64,000 nt of DNA from an uncultured Pseudomonadales bacterium (GTDB taxonomy: Bacteria; Pseudomonadota; Gammaproteobacteria; Pseudomonadales; Pseudohongiellaceae): assembly GCA_943789485.1 (NCBI GenBank), contig CALSUH010000001.1, positions 106,011-170,010 of the forward strand, given 5' to 3'. Below are positions 1 to 8,766 of the stretch, piece after piece; the stretch's first letter is position 1; every line of letters starts with the position of its first letter. The notes under the pieces were generated by a model. It had not been told where the DNA came from, ran no database searches, and saw nothing but the letters and a program-made list of their open reading frames with translations. The position numbers were made by a program, and so were the translations under genes.

Positions 1-1182
1 GGCCCTACCATGCTGCGTGCGGCCGCAAAAAACAATCGTTTCGTTGCCGTAGTGGTAAACCCATCGGACTACGACGGCATCGTTGACCTGTTACAAACCA
101 ATGAAGGCAAGCTCGACCAGGACACGCGTTTCGACCTCGCCGTAAAGACGTTTGAACACACCGCCGCTTACGATGGTGCCATAGCCAATTATCTTGGCGC
201 GAAAATTGACCCAGAATCTAATTTTCCTAGGACATTTACTACGCAATTCCTGAAGACCCAAGAGATGCGTTACGGAGAGAACCCACATCAGAAAGCTGCC
301 TTCTACGTGGAAAAAAACCCCAAAGAAACGAGCATCAGCACGGCAGAGCAGTTACAGGGCAAGGCGTTGTCTTATAACAATATCGCCGATACCGATGCCG
401 CTTTAGAATGTGTTAAATCATTTAGCGAACCTGCCTGTGTCATTGTGAAGCATGCAAATCCTTGTGGAGTCGCCATAGCGGAGTCGCCGCTTAAGGCTTA
501 CGAGCTTGCCTTTCAGACCGATCCTACTTCGGCCTTTGGCGGCATCATCGCGTTCAACCGTGAACTGGATGCCGAGACTGCACAGCGCATCGTTAACCAG
601 CAATTTACCGAAGTGATCATAGCGCCTTCTATTTCCGATGCCGCGCTTGAAATAACTGCCGCTAAGAAGAATGTACGTGTATTGCGCTGCGGCCAATTAA
701 AGAGCCATAGAGAAGAAGAGCTGGACTATAAGCGCGTCAATGGCGGGCTACTAGTACAGGATCGCGATATTCATCAAATCTCTCGCGAGGATCTAAAAGT
801 CGTTAGCGCCCGCGCGCCTAGCGAGGATGAGGTTCGCGACCTACTGTTCGCCTGGTCTGTTGCGCAATATGTAAAATCTAATGCAATCGTCTACTGCAAG
901 AACAACCAGACTATAGGCATTGGGGCCGGACAGATGAGCCGCGTCTATAGCGCGAAAATTGCTGGCATCAAGGCCGCCGATGAAAATCTGGTAGTAAAAG
1001 GTTCTGTGATGGCATCCGACGCCTTCTTCCCTTTCCGCGACGGCATAGACGCCGCTGCAGGCGCAGGCATCGCCGCAGTCATACAACCTGGCGGGTCGAT
1101 GCGCGATGACGAGGTTATCGCTGCTGCCGACGAGGCCAATATAGCGATGGTATTCACCTCCATCCGACATTTTCGCCACTAG
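1..1182 (+). CDS. purH: Bifunctional AICAR transformylase / IMP cyclohydrolase, 3' part
   Basis: This gene catalyses the last two steps of IMP synthesis in the cytoplasm: formylation of AICAR and ring closure. The reading frame is already open at base 1, where [11 protein letters not shown] fits the end of the cyclohydrolase domain, so about 135 N-terminal residues lie outside the window compared with the usual ~525. The transformylase domain is complete and contains [11 protein letters not shown], which holds the catalytic Lys-His pair, and the C-terminal [11 protein letters not shown] typical of the family. purD follows 27 bases downstream, so the two probably form a purHD operon. Family assignment is secure; only the start is missing. 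Confidence 0.97.
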   Translation, partial: GPTMLRAAAKNNRFVAVVVNPSDYDGIVDLLQTNEGKLDQDTRFDLAVKTFEHTAAYDGAIANYLGAKIDPESNFPRTFTTQFLKTQEMRYGENPHQKAAFYVEKNPKETSISTAEQLQGKALSYNNIADTDAALECVKSFSEPACVIVKHANPCGVAIAESPLKAYELAFQTDPTSAFGGIIAFNRELDAETAQRIVNQQFTEVIIAPSISDAALEITAAKKNVRVLRCGQLKSHREEELDYKRVNGGLLVQDRDIHQISREDLKVVSARAPSEDEVRDLLFAWSVAQYVKSNAIVYCKNNQTIGIGAGQMSRVYSAKIAGIKAADENLVVKGSVMASDAFFPFRDGIDAAAGAGIAAVIQPGGSMRDDEVIAAADEANIAMVFTSIRHFRH

Positions 1183-1209
1183 TTGCGCACCCAACTGGAG
1201 ATCGAAGCC

Positions 1210-2496
1210 ATGAAGGTATTAGTTATAGGCGGCGGTGGCCGCGAACACTCCCTCGCTTGGAAGGCCGCTCAATCCGATGCTGTCGATAAAGTATTTGTGG
1301 CGCCGGGCAATGCCGGCACCAGCGGAGAACCAAAAGTAGAAAATGTCGCGATAGATCCACTCGACTTTCCCGCGCTGGCCAACTTCGCGTCAAGTGAAAA
1401 AATCGCGCTTACTATAGTGGGGCCTGAGGCGCCTTTGGTCGGGGGTATTGTCGACTATTTCCTAGAACGTAACCTGCCCTGTTTCGGACCGACGAAGAAT
1501 GCGGCGCAGTTAGAAGGTTCAAAATCCTTCACCAAAGATTTCCTCAGCAGACACAATATACCCACCGCTTTCTACCAAACCTTTACCGAAGTTGCGGCGG
1601 CGAAGAGTTACATAATCGCTAACGGCGCACCTATTGTAATCAAGGCCGACGGCCTCGCTGCGGGTAAGGGTGTGATCGTCGCCATGACAGAGGATGAGGC
1701 GATTACTGCGGTCGAAGACATGCTGTCGGGCAATAAATTTGGAGATGCAGGCCATCGAGTCGTAGTAGAGGGCTTCCTGCATGGCGAAGAAGCTAGCTTC
1801 ATCGCCATGGTTGATGGACGCAACGTGCTGCCAATGGCAACCTCGCAGGACCACAAAGCGAGAGACGATGGTGACAAGGGGCCGAATACAGGCGGCATGG
1901 GAGCATACTCCCCTGCACCGGTAGTCGATAACGTGATTTATCAACGCATCATGGATCAGGTGATTCTACCCACTGTTGCGGGAATGGCTGCGGATGGCAA
2001 TGATTATACAGGCTTCCTTTATGCCGGAGTGATGATAACCAAAACTGGTGAGATAAACGTAGTCGAGTTTAATTGCCGCTTCGGCGATCCCGAAGCACAA
2101 CCGGTAATGATGAGGCTGCAATCAGACCTAGTCCAACATTGCCTAGCCGCACTCAACCAGACACTGGATGAAGAACAGGCGCAGTGGGATGACAAATCCG
2201 CAGTGGGCGTTGTACTCGCCGCCGGTGGCTATCCAACCTCCTTTGATAAGGGCTTCCCGATCAGTGGGCTTGATCAGCCCCTAGAGTCACATCAAAAAAT
2301 ATTTCATGCCGGTACAGCGGAGAAAGATGGCGCTGTAGTGACCAGTGGTGGCCGAGTGCTCTGCGCTACTGCTCTGGGCGGGACCGTCTCAGAGGCTCAG
2401 ACTGAAGCCTATAAAGTTCTGCACAATGTTCGCTGGGATAACGTCTATTTTCGAAATGATATTGCTTATCGCGCCATTGCCAGAGAGAATAAATAG
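1210..2496 (+). CDS. purD: Phosphoribosylamine-glycine ligase (GARS)
   Basis: PurD joins phosphoribosylamine and glycine with ATP, the second step of de novo purine synthesis. The chosen ATG gives MKVLVIGGGGREHS, the exact family N-terminus with its nucleotide-fold glycine loop, and has GGAG upstream; the frame is open back to 1183 but no better start exists. ATP-grasp motifs are visible, including KADGLAAGKGV and GPNTGGMGAYSPAP, and the metal-binding segment EFNCRFGDPEAQ follows. The product has 428 residues, the normal length. It lies between purH and coq7 with very short gaps, so the three are probably co-transcribed. Confidence 0.97.
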   Translation: MKVLVIGGGGREHSLAWKAAQSDAVDKVFVAPGNAGTSGEPKVENVAIDPLDFPALANFASSEKIALTIVGPEAPLVGGIVDYFLERNLPCFGPTKNAAQLEGSKSFTKDFLSRHNIPTAFYQTFTEVAAAKSYIIANGAPIVIKADGLAAGKGVIVAMTEDEAITAVEDMLSGNKFGDAGHRVVVEGFLHGEEASFIAMVDGRNVLPMATSQDHKARDDGDKGPNTGGMGAYSPAPVVDNVIYQRIMDQVILPTVAGMAADGNDYTGFLYAGVMITKTGEINVVEFNCRFGDPEAQPVMMRLQSDLVQHCLAALNQTLDEEQAQWDDKSAVGVVLAAGGYPTSFDKGFPISGLDQPLESHQKIFHAGTAEKDGAVVTSGGRVLCATALGGTVSEAQTEAYKVLHNVRWDNVYFRNDIAYRAIARENK

Positions 2497-2499
2497 AAT

Positions 2500-3147
2500 A
2501 TGGCTATCAACACGCATTTAGATTTTCTTGATCGCTGCCTTGTTAAATTCGACCAGGCCCTGCGCAGCTGTGTGCCCGGATCTAGCAATGCACGTCGACT
2601 CTCGCCTGCCGCTGCCTCGAAAGAGTCAGACCTGACCGAGACTGACAGGCAGCATGCGGCCGGACTAATGCGCATTAACCATACCGGCGAAGTCTGCGCG
2701 CAAGCCCTCTATCAGGGCCAGGCAGCAACCGCTAAATTGAATGATGTACGCCAGTCTATGGAAACTGCTGCAGCCGAAGAAATTGATCATCTAGCCTGGT
2801 GCGAAGAGCGCCTGCAGCAATTGGACAGCCGGCCGAGCGCACTGAACCCTCTGTGGTATTCATTATCCTACGCAGTGGGTGCAGCAGCAGGTCTAGCCGG
2901 CGACAAATGGAGCTTGGGGTTTGTTGCTGAAACCGAAGATCAGGTATGCGAACACCTTGAAGAACACCTCGATCAGTTGCCAGAGAATGACAATAAGAGC
3001 AGAGCGATTCTCGAGACGATGATAGCCGATGAGAAACATCATGGGGAATCGGCACGCGAAGCCGGTGGCGCAGAGCTACCCGCTCCGATCAAGCAGGCCA
3101 TGACGGTGATGTCGGAAGTAATGAAGAAGACTACCTACCACCTCTGA
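2500..3147 (+). CDS. coq7: 3-demethoxyubiquinol 3-hydroxylase (Coq7)
   Basis: Coq7 is a peripheral membrane di-iron monooxygenase that performs the penultimate hydroxylation of ubiquinone synthesis. The 215-residue product shows the carboxylate/histidine ligand pattern of the family: NHTGEVCA near residue 65, EEIDHLAW near 92, a third helix with [11 protein letters not shown], and DEKHHGESA near residue 185. The start lies 3 bases after the purD stop, so translation is probably coupled to purD. The gene is convergent with the OsmC gene downstream, with a 30-base gap. Organisms with coq7 respire aerobically using ubiquinone. Confidence 0.95.
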   Translation: MAINTHLDFLDRCLVKFDQALRSCVPGSSNARRLSPAAASKESDLTETDRQHAAGLMRINHTGEVCAQALYQGQAATAKLNDVRQSMETAAAEEIDHLAWCEERLQQLDSRPSALNPLWYSLSYAVGAAAGLAGDKWSLGFVAETEDQVCEHLEEHLDQLPENDNKSRAILETMIADEKHHGESAREAGGAELPAPIKQAMTVMSEVMKKTTYHL

Positions 3148-3177
3148 GTTTGCACCCCCTTGATCACTACCTAGCTA

Positions 3178-3603
3178 CTACTTTCCAGCCTCATGTAGCT
3201 CAAAATCGTGGGTAACTTTTACGCCAGCGTTTTTCATCATGATCGATGCCGAACAATACTTATTCGCTGAAAGTTCGATTGCTCGCTGCACATGCTTCTC
3301 ACTAAGGTCAAAACCAGTAATCTTGAAATGTAGGTGAATAGACTCAAAGGTGGATGGCGTTCCGTCAACGCGTTCTGCGGTGACCTCAGCCTCGCACGCC
3401 GTTACCGATTGCTTCGCCTTCTTCAAGATCGTCACGACATCATAAGATGAGCAACTACCAACACCGAGGGCCATCAGCTCCATAGGCCGCATGCCCATAC
3501 TTCGTCCGCCATCTGCCGACACACCATCGACTACAATTGCATGCCCGCTGTCGGATTCTGCAACAAACATAACGTTCTCAACCCAATTCACTCTCGTTTT
3601 CAT
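3178..3603 (-). CDS. OsmC/Ohr family protein (YhfA-like)
   Basis: This is a 141-residue cytoplasmic member of the OsmC family, whose characterised members reduce organic peroxides with two cysteines. Both candidate cysteines are present, in GVGSCSSYD near residue 50 and in NKYCSASIMM near residue 117. The gene is divergent from crp/vfr; the same OsmC-Crp arrangement (yhfA-crp) occurs in Escherichia coli and many gammaproteobacteria, which supports a YhfA-type assignment over stress-induced OsmC or Ohr. The exact substrate of YhfA-type proteins is not settled. Confidence 0.88.
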   Translation of the reverse strand: MKTRVNWVENVMFVAESDSGHAIVVDGVSADGGRSMGMRPMELMALGVGSCSSYDVVTILKKAKQSVTACEAEVTAERVDGTPSTFESIHLHFKITGFDLSEKHVQRAIELSANKYCSASIMMKNAGVKVTHDFELHEAGK

Positions 3604-3970
3604 TTTCTAATCCTATGTAGGCTTTGCTTCACAAAATTTGGAATAAAAATACCAATATAAAATTTCCAGCATCCAATAAATACCGGCAATACTGCTAAAC
3701 GCGCATCAAAAAAATCGGCGCAGTAACTGATAATAGCCAGTATATAAAATGGCGAGCAAGGTTAACATAGTTAACAAGAGTCAAAAGCGCATCAACGCGA
3801 GCGATGACTGTGCCTGCTTAGCAAAACTTGGCAACAGCGCGATACATTAATTCGAGTAAGCAGCACGATCGATGCCTTTGAGTATCAACTATTATTGTGG
3901 TGGGAATCTCACTATTGCAACTAAAGTGTGATATATATTTAGCTCGCTAAAAAAAGCAGGAGTTTTATTC
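3604..3970. promoter_or_regulatory. Divergent control region between the OsmC gene and crp/vfr
   Basis: This 367-base non-coding gap must carry promoters for both neighbours. A perfect TGTGA half-site (3927-3931), preceded by AAG, lies about 40 bases before the crp start, but the second half-site is poor, so autoregulation by Crp is only a suggestion. TTGCAA at 3915-3920 upstream of an AT-rich TATATATTTA could be a crp promoter. GTTAACATAGTTAAC at 3761-3775 holds two palindromic hexamers and could be an operator. AGGAG at 3959-3963 is the ribosome binding site for crp. Confidence 0.4.
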
Positions 3971-4615
3971 ATGGCACTCATGCCCATTACGCCACATATT
4001 GACGACTTGGATAATTTTTTATCCCATTGCCATCGCAAGAGTTACCCGAATCGAACCACTATTATTTACGAAGGCGACAAATGCGACACCTTGTACTACA
4101 TCATTAAGGGATCGGTTTCGGTTATCCTCGAAGAGGATGAAGGCAAGGAGGTTGTCATCACCTATTTCTATCCTGGAGACTTTTTCGGCGAGATGGGCCT
4201 GTTTGAGAAAGCAGAAGAACGCAGCGCCTGGTGTCGTACTAGGAGCGTCTGTGAGGTAGCAGAAATCAGCTATGCAAATTTCTATACCTACATCAGTTCA
4301 CACCCAGAAATCGTGTTCACTATCGGTAAGCAAATAGCGCATCGCCTGCGCAATACAACACGCAAAGTGGGCGATCTTGCCTTCTATGACGTATCTGGCC
4401 GTATCGCTCGAACACTAATCAATCTGAGCAAAGAGCCCGATGCCATGACTCACCCCAATGGTATGCAGATAAAGATTACTCGCCAGGAGATTGGCCGGCT
4501 GGTGAACTGTTCTAGAGAGATGGCTGGAAGAGTATTGAAGACTCTCGAGGAACAGCAACTAATCAGTGTCAGCGGTAAGACGATAGTTGTTTTCGGTGCG
4601 CGGGCGAAGCTCTGA
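3971..4615 (+). CDS. crp: cAMP-activated global regulator, CRP/Vfr
   Basis: This is a 214-residue cAMP receptor protein. The N-terminal cyclic-nucleotide domain has the phosphate-binding segment FFGEMGLFE followed by ERSAWCRTRS, matching the E. coli pocket with its Arg-Ser pair. The dimerisation helix and hinge follow (LAFYDVSGRIARTL), then the helix-turn-helix TRQEIGRLVNCSREMAGRV near residue 170. The recognition helix keeps the SRE of E. coli CRP, so the target is probably the TGTGA-N6-TCACA site. In pseudomonads the orthologue is named Vfr. The gene is convergent with trpC and divergent from the OsmC gene. Confidence 0.95.
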   Translation: MALMPITPHIDDLDNFLSHCHRKSYPNRTTIIYEGDKCDTLYYIIKGSVSVILEEDEGKEVVITYFYPGDFFGEMGLFEKAEERSAWCRTRSVCEVAEISYANFYTYISSHPEIVFTIGKQIAHRLRNTTRKVGDLAFYDVSGRIARTLINLSKEPDAMTHPNGMQIKITRQEIGRLVNCSREMAGRVLKTLEEQQLISVSGKTIVVFGARAKL

Positions 4616-4645
4616 GCAAGACTCACGACTCAGCTTCACCAAACA

Positions 4646-5455
4646 CTATTTACCGAACATCAGCTCCTTCAACTTCGCACCCGGACTGGGTGCCCGCATG
4701 AAAGATTCCCCCACCAAAAAACCATAGACCCCTGCGTCTGTCATGGTATTCACATCGCCGGCTGTATGAATTCCACTCTCCGTAATGAGCACTTTGTCTG
4801 CTGGCACCTGCGCAGCTAAATCTAAGGTAGTCTGCAGACTGGTCTCAAAGCTATGCAGGTTTCGATTATTGATCCCAATCAGGTCCGTATCAAGCTGCAG
4901 TGCCTGTTCTAATTCACTCTGATTGTGAACTTCGACCAAAATATCGATGTCGATCTCGTTAGCGCAGTCTGCCAACTCAACTAATTGCGGGGGTTGTAGC
5001 GCAGCGACAATCAGCAGAATGCAATCAGCACCTAATGCTTTCGATTCGGCGATCTGATAAGTATCGATCATGAAATCCTTGCGAATAACCGGCAGCCCAC
5101 ACGCTGCTCTGGCCTGAAGAAGGTACTCGTTACTCCCTTTAAAAAACTTCTCATCGGTCAACACCGACAGACAAGCCGCTCCATTAGCCTCGTAGTCAGC
5201 GGCGTGCTGCACCGGCTGAAAGTCTTCCCGAATCAATCCCTTCGAGGGCGAGGCCTTCTTTATCTCAGCGATTACAGCGACCTGCTTCGACTGCACGCGC
5301 TCACGCATCGCCTCAGAGAAAGACCGCGCCTGATCAATCGAGGGAAATCGCGCCTCCAATTCAGCATAAGACACAGTCGCTTTTGCCGCAGCTACTTCCA
5401 ACTGTTTATTCGCAACTATTTGTTCGAGAATTGTAGCTTTAGACAAAATACGCAC
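4646..5455 (-). CDS. trpC: Indole-3-glycerol phosphate synthase
   Basis: TrpC closes the indole ring of carboxyphenylamino-deoxyribulose phosphate in tryptophan synthesis. The 269-residue TIM barrel shows [13 protein letters not shown] with the catalytic lysine near residue 60, [12 protein letters not shown] near 125, [13 protein letters not shown] and ITESGIHT. The start is a GTG reading [13 protein letters not shown], 38 bases after the trpD stop. It is a stand-alone TrpC, not fused to TrpF, as in Pseudomonas. It is the last gene of trpGDC and is convergent with crp. Confidence 0.96.
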   Translation of the reverse strand: MRILSKATILEQIVANKQLEVAAAKATVSYAELEARFPSIDQARSFSEAMRERVQSKQVAVIAEIKKASPSKGLIREDFQPVQHAADYEANGAACLSVLTDEKFFKGSNEYLLQARAACGLPVIRKDFMIDTYQIAESKALGADCILLIVAALQPPQLVELADCANEIDIDILVEVHNQSELEQALQLDTDLIGINNRNLHSFETSLQTTLDLAAQVPADKVLITESGIHTAGDVNTMTDAGVYGFLVGESFMRAPSPGAKLKELMFGK

Positions 5456-5493
5456 TCGCTCTACCTTGAAAGTCTTCTAGGATGCTCTTCTAT

Positions 5494-6534
5494 TTAGGAG
5501 TCGATTTGTTTCTTCAACGATTGTGTGAACTCAGCCAGCCGCTCTAACTTAGCTAAAGCCACACCCGAGCGCAGAATACCCTGCGCTTTGGCAACGCCGG
5601 CAGCTAGATCATCTGTCAAATTCGCCGCGTAGATAGCAGCACCTGCATTTAGTGCCACGATATCAGCAGCAGCCTGATTTCGATTACCAAGTGCGTCCTT
5701 CAACATCACCAAGCTTTCTTCAGCGCTACCTATCTGCAGCATGGAATAGTCTGCGTAACGCTCAATACCGAAGTCAGCAGGCTCGATGGAATACTGCGAT
5801 ATCTTGCCATCACGCAACTCGCCTACTGTCGATGTCGCTGCAATGCTAATCTCATCCAGTCCATCTTCTGCCGCCACTATCAATACGTGACTGCTGCCTA
5901 GCTCCTTCAAAACCTCTAGCAGCGAAGGTATCCAAGCGGCATCAAATACGCCGATAAGCTGATTCGGTGCGCCTGCCGGATTCGTCAAAGGACCCAATAG
6001 ATTGAATACAGTTCTAACGCCGATTTCCTTTCTTGCCGTAATCACGTGTTTCATAGCGCTATGGTGAGCCGGTGCAAACATGAATCCAATTCCCAGCTGC
6101 TCAATAGTCGCGGCAACATCTTCGGCACTCAATACAAGATTGACTCCCGCCGCTTCCAGTACATCGGCGCTGCCGCTGTTACTAGTCGCACCACGATTAC
6201 CATGCTTCGCCACCTTCGCCCCAGCGCAAGCGGCGACGAGTGCCGAAGCCGTGGACACGTTAAACTTGTTGGAGCCACTACCACCGGTTCCGCAGGTGTC
6301 GACCAGATGCGGGTGATCTGCTAGTTGCACCTTCGTAGCCAATTCGCGCATTACTGTTGCGCCACCTAATATCTCCGACGCCTTCACTCCCTTCATCTGC
6401 AGGCCGACAAGAAAGGCTGCATTTTGTGCGTCGGTAGAGTGACCCGACATCAGCGCGCGCATAACGGAAATCATCTGATCTATGTCCAGATCTACATTTG
6501 ACGTGACCGCCTTGATGGCTGCTCTTATATCCAT
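5494..6534 (-). CDS. trpD: Anthranilate phosphoribosyltransferase
   Basis: TrpD transfers phosphoribose from PRPP to anthranilate. The 346-residue product has the PRPP-binding glycine motif DTCGTGGSGSNKFNVST near residue 80, the KHGNRGATSNSGSAD segment, and NLLGPLTNPAG, all characteristic of the family. It is a separate enzyme, not fused to TrpG. It lies between trpG (72-base gap) and trpC (38-base gap) on the same strand, so trpGDC is an operon. Confidence 0.97.
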   Translation of the reverse strand: MDIRAAIKAVTSNVDLDIDQMISVMRALMSGHSTDAQNAAFLVGLQMKGVKASEILGGATVMRELATKVQLADHPHLVDTCGTGGSGSNKFNVSTASALVAACAGAKVAKHGNRGATSNSGSADVLEAAGVNLVLSAEDVAATIEQLGIGFMFAPAHHSAMKHVITARKEIGVRTVFNLLGPLTNPAGAPNQLIGVFDAAWIPSLLEVLKELGSSHVLIVAAEDGLDEISIAATSTVGELRDGKISQYSIEPADFGIERYADYSMLQIGSAEESLVMLKDALGNRNQAAADIVALNAGAAIYAANLTDDLAAGVAKAQGILRSGVALAKLERLAEFTQSLKKQIDS

Positions 6535-6606
6535 TAGTTGTTACCGTTGATATCTTCTGTTGAACTCGGTGTTTAAATTTGGAAATTGCGCTAAAAAAGC
6601 TGCGGC

Positions 6607-7179
6607 TTAACTTTGATCTAGAAAATTCTTCAGTAGAGCATGGCCGTGCTCGCTAAGAATAGACTCGGGGTGAAATTGCACCCCCTCTACTGCGAGCTCT
6701 TTATGCCTCACTCCCATTATCTCCCCACGCTCGCCATTCTCATTTTCGGTCCATGCCGTCACTTCCAGGCAATCGGGAAGTTGCTGCGCATCGATGACCA
6801 ATGAGTGATAGCGCGTCGCCGTGAAGGGCTGCGCCAAATTCCTAAATACGCCTTTCCCGCTGTGATGAATCCCGGAGAGCTTGCCATGCATTACTTTCTT
6901 AGCACGCACGATCTCGCCACCGTAAACTTGGCCGATGCTTTGATGGCCGAGGCAGATGCCTAAGAGCGGAATTTTTCCCGCGAAATGACTAATAACCTGC
7001 ATGGAAATGCCCGCCTCAGTGGGCGTGCAAGGCCCAGGAGAAATGACAAGCAGCGCAGGATTTAAAGATTCTATCTCTTCGATCGAGATAGCATCGTTGC
7101 GATACACCTGCACATCGGCACCTAGTTCGCCAAGATACTGCACCACGTTATAGGTGAAGGAATCGTAGTTATCGATCAT
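6607..7179 (-). CDS. trpG: Anthranilate synthase glutamine amidotransferase subunit
   Basis: TrpG hydrolyses glutamine and supplies ammonia to TrpE (or to PabB when shared). The class I amidotransferase triad is visible: the nucleophile in [13 protein letters not shown] near residue 79 and the His-Glu pair in [13 protein letters not shown] near the C-terminus. The start [11 protein letters not shown] is the usual family start and gives 190 residues; the frame remains open upstream but that extension matches nothing. It heads the trpGDC operon and is divergent from the photolyase gene, with about 150 bases between them for promoters. Confidence 0.95.
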   Translation of the reverse strand: MIDNYDSFTYNVVQYLGELGADVQVYRNDAISIEEIESLNPALLVISPGPCTPTEAGISMQVISHFAGKIPLLGICLGHQSIGQVYGGEIVRAKKVMHGKLSGIHHSGKGVFRNLAQPFTATRYHSLVIDAQQLPDCLEVTAWTENENGERGEIMGVRHKELAVEGVQFHPESILSEHGHALLKNFLDQS

Positions 7180-7333
7180 TAACAGCACTGCGCAAACCCT
7201 CATCACACCGAAAATTCGAGAACGCCATTCTAGCAGTCCAAGTGAATCCTGTCTTGAGTAGCCATAATGATCTCCAAAGCCGACTTCGGCGTTATAATAG
7301 TCAAACAAATAAGCCTACACTCTTTGAGAAACT

Positions 7334-8761
7334 ATGCCCGCCAATACTGCCATCATGTGGTTCCGCCAGGACCTGCGCCTTAGCGATAACCCCGCCCTGC
7401 TCAAAGCCATTCAACAAGGGCGAGTACTACCTGTCTTCATTCTAGACCAGAGCAGCCATTGGCCCCTAGGCGCGGCTTCCCGCTGGTGGCTGCACCATTC
7501 ACTGAGTGCCTTGAATGAATCTCTACTAGGCAACCTATGGGTTCTACAGGGAGATGCCGCCAAGTTGCTCCCTCAATTTGCCAACGAACAGGGGGCGAGT
7601 CATGTCTTCTGGAATCGCTGTTATGAGCCTTCGATAATACACCGAGACAGCCTTATCAAGGAGCAACTCACAGCGAACGGACTAACCGCTTGCAGTCTGA
7701 ACGGGAGCTTGATCTGGGAACCTTGGGAGAACCTCAAGCAAGATGGCACTGCATACAAAGTTTTCACACCTTTTTATAGGTACGCGATTGCTAATAACCC
7801 CCCTGCCGCGCCTAGCCACGAAGACACAAGCACCTTCGATACCGTGAAGTGTCTTCAGGACAAAAATCGACTAGATAAGCTGAACCTGCTTCCCACTATA
7901 AATTGGCATAAGCAGATTGCAGCGACCTGGCAGCCTGGCGAAAAGGGCGCAAGACAGCGGTTACAGAATTTCATACACAACGGTTTAGTTGACTACCGCG
8001 ATGGCCGAGACTATCCGGCTAAGCGCAGCGTCTCAATGCTTTCACCACATCTGCACTTCGGGGAAATTTCTCCCAGAGAAGCCGCGAGCATGGTCAAGCA
8101 AGCCGGCGACATAGACTCGAACGAAGAGCAGGCTACACATTTTGTTCGCGAACTTGCGTGGAGGGAGTTTTCCTATTACTCGCTCTATCACTTCCCGCAT
8201 ATTTGTCAGCAAAATATGAAAGCACAATTCGACCGTTTCCCTTGGGTCAAGGATCAGAAGAACCTGCGCCTGTGGCAGCAAGGCCAAACGGGATATCCAT
8301 TAGTTGACGCGGGCATGAGAGAACTGTGGCAGACCGGTTACATGCATAATCGAGTGCGCATGATCGTGGGCTCATTCCTAGTAAAGAATCTGATGATTCA
8401 TTGGCTAGAAGGTGCGCGCTGGTTCTGGGATTGTCTGCTGGATGCCGATCTTGCTAATAATAGCTGCAGTTGGCAGTGGGTTGCAGGAAGCGGTGCCGAT
8501 GCTGCCCCCTACTTCCGCATATTTAACCCGGTGACACAGTCGACAAAGTTCGATCCCCAGGGAAATTATATTCGAAAGTATGTGCCTGAATTAAATGGAC
8601 TGAGCGACAAGGCTATTCATGATCCCAGCTCCGCTGCGGCTTCGGAATTAGAAAGAGCCGGCGTGGTTATAGGAGAGCATTACCCGCGGGCGATCGTCGA
8701 CTTGAAACAGAGCAGAGTTAGAGCCCTAGATGCCTACAAGGCTCTAAGAGACGAGACATAG
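7334..8761 (+). CDS. phrB: Deoxyribodipyrimidine photo-lyase (class I)
   Basis: Light-driven repair enzyme of the cryptochrome/photolyase family, 475 residues. The N-terminal antenna domain begins IMWFRQDLRLSDNPAL. The FAD domain has ELAWREFSYYSLY, GYPLVDAGMRELWQTGYMHN, and the stretch from WFWDCLLDADLANN to SWQWVAGSGADAAPYFRIFNP that binds flavin and DNA. Tryptophans of the electron-transfer chain appear conserved. It lies between trpE and trpGDC in opposite orientation, 5 bases from the trpE stop (convergent). CPD photolyase is the most likely role; related blue-light sensors cannot be fully excluded. Confidence 0.93.
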   Translation: MPANTAIMWFRQDLRLSDNPALLKAIQQGRVLPVFILDQSSHWPLGAASRWWLHHSLSALNESLLGNLWVLQGDAAKLLPQFANEQGASHVFWNRCYEPSIIHRDSLIKEQLTANGLTACSLNGSLIWEPWENLKQDGTAYKVFTPFYRYAIANNPPAAPSHEDTSTFDTVKCLQDKNRLDKLNLLPTINWHKQIAATWQPGEKGARQRLQNFIHNGLVDYRDGRDYPAKRSVSMLSPHLHFGEISPREAASMVKQAGDIDSNEEQATHFVRELAWREFSYYSLYHFPHICQQNMKAQFDRFPWVKDQKNLRLWQQGQTGYPLVDAGMRELWQTGYMHNRVRMIVGSFLVKNLMIHWLEGARWFWDCLLDADLANNSCSWQWVAGSGADAAPYFRIFNPVTQSTKFDPQGNYIRKYVPELNGLSDKAIHDPSSAAASELERAGVVIGEHYPRAIVDLKQSRVRALDAYKALRDET

Positions 8762-8766
8762 GCTCA

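Noticed and set aside
6046..6324. Open frames on the strand opposite trpD and other core genes
   Set aside because: They are antisense to well-supported genes, lack start signals and show no domain patterns.
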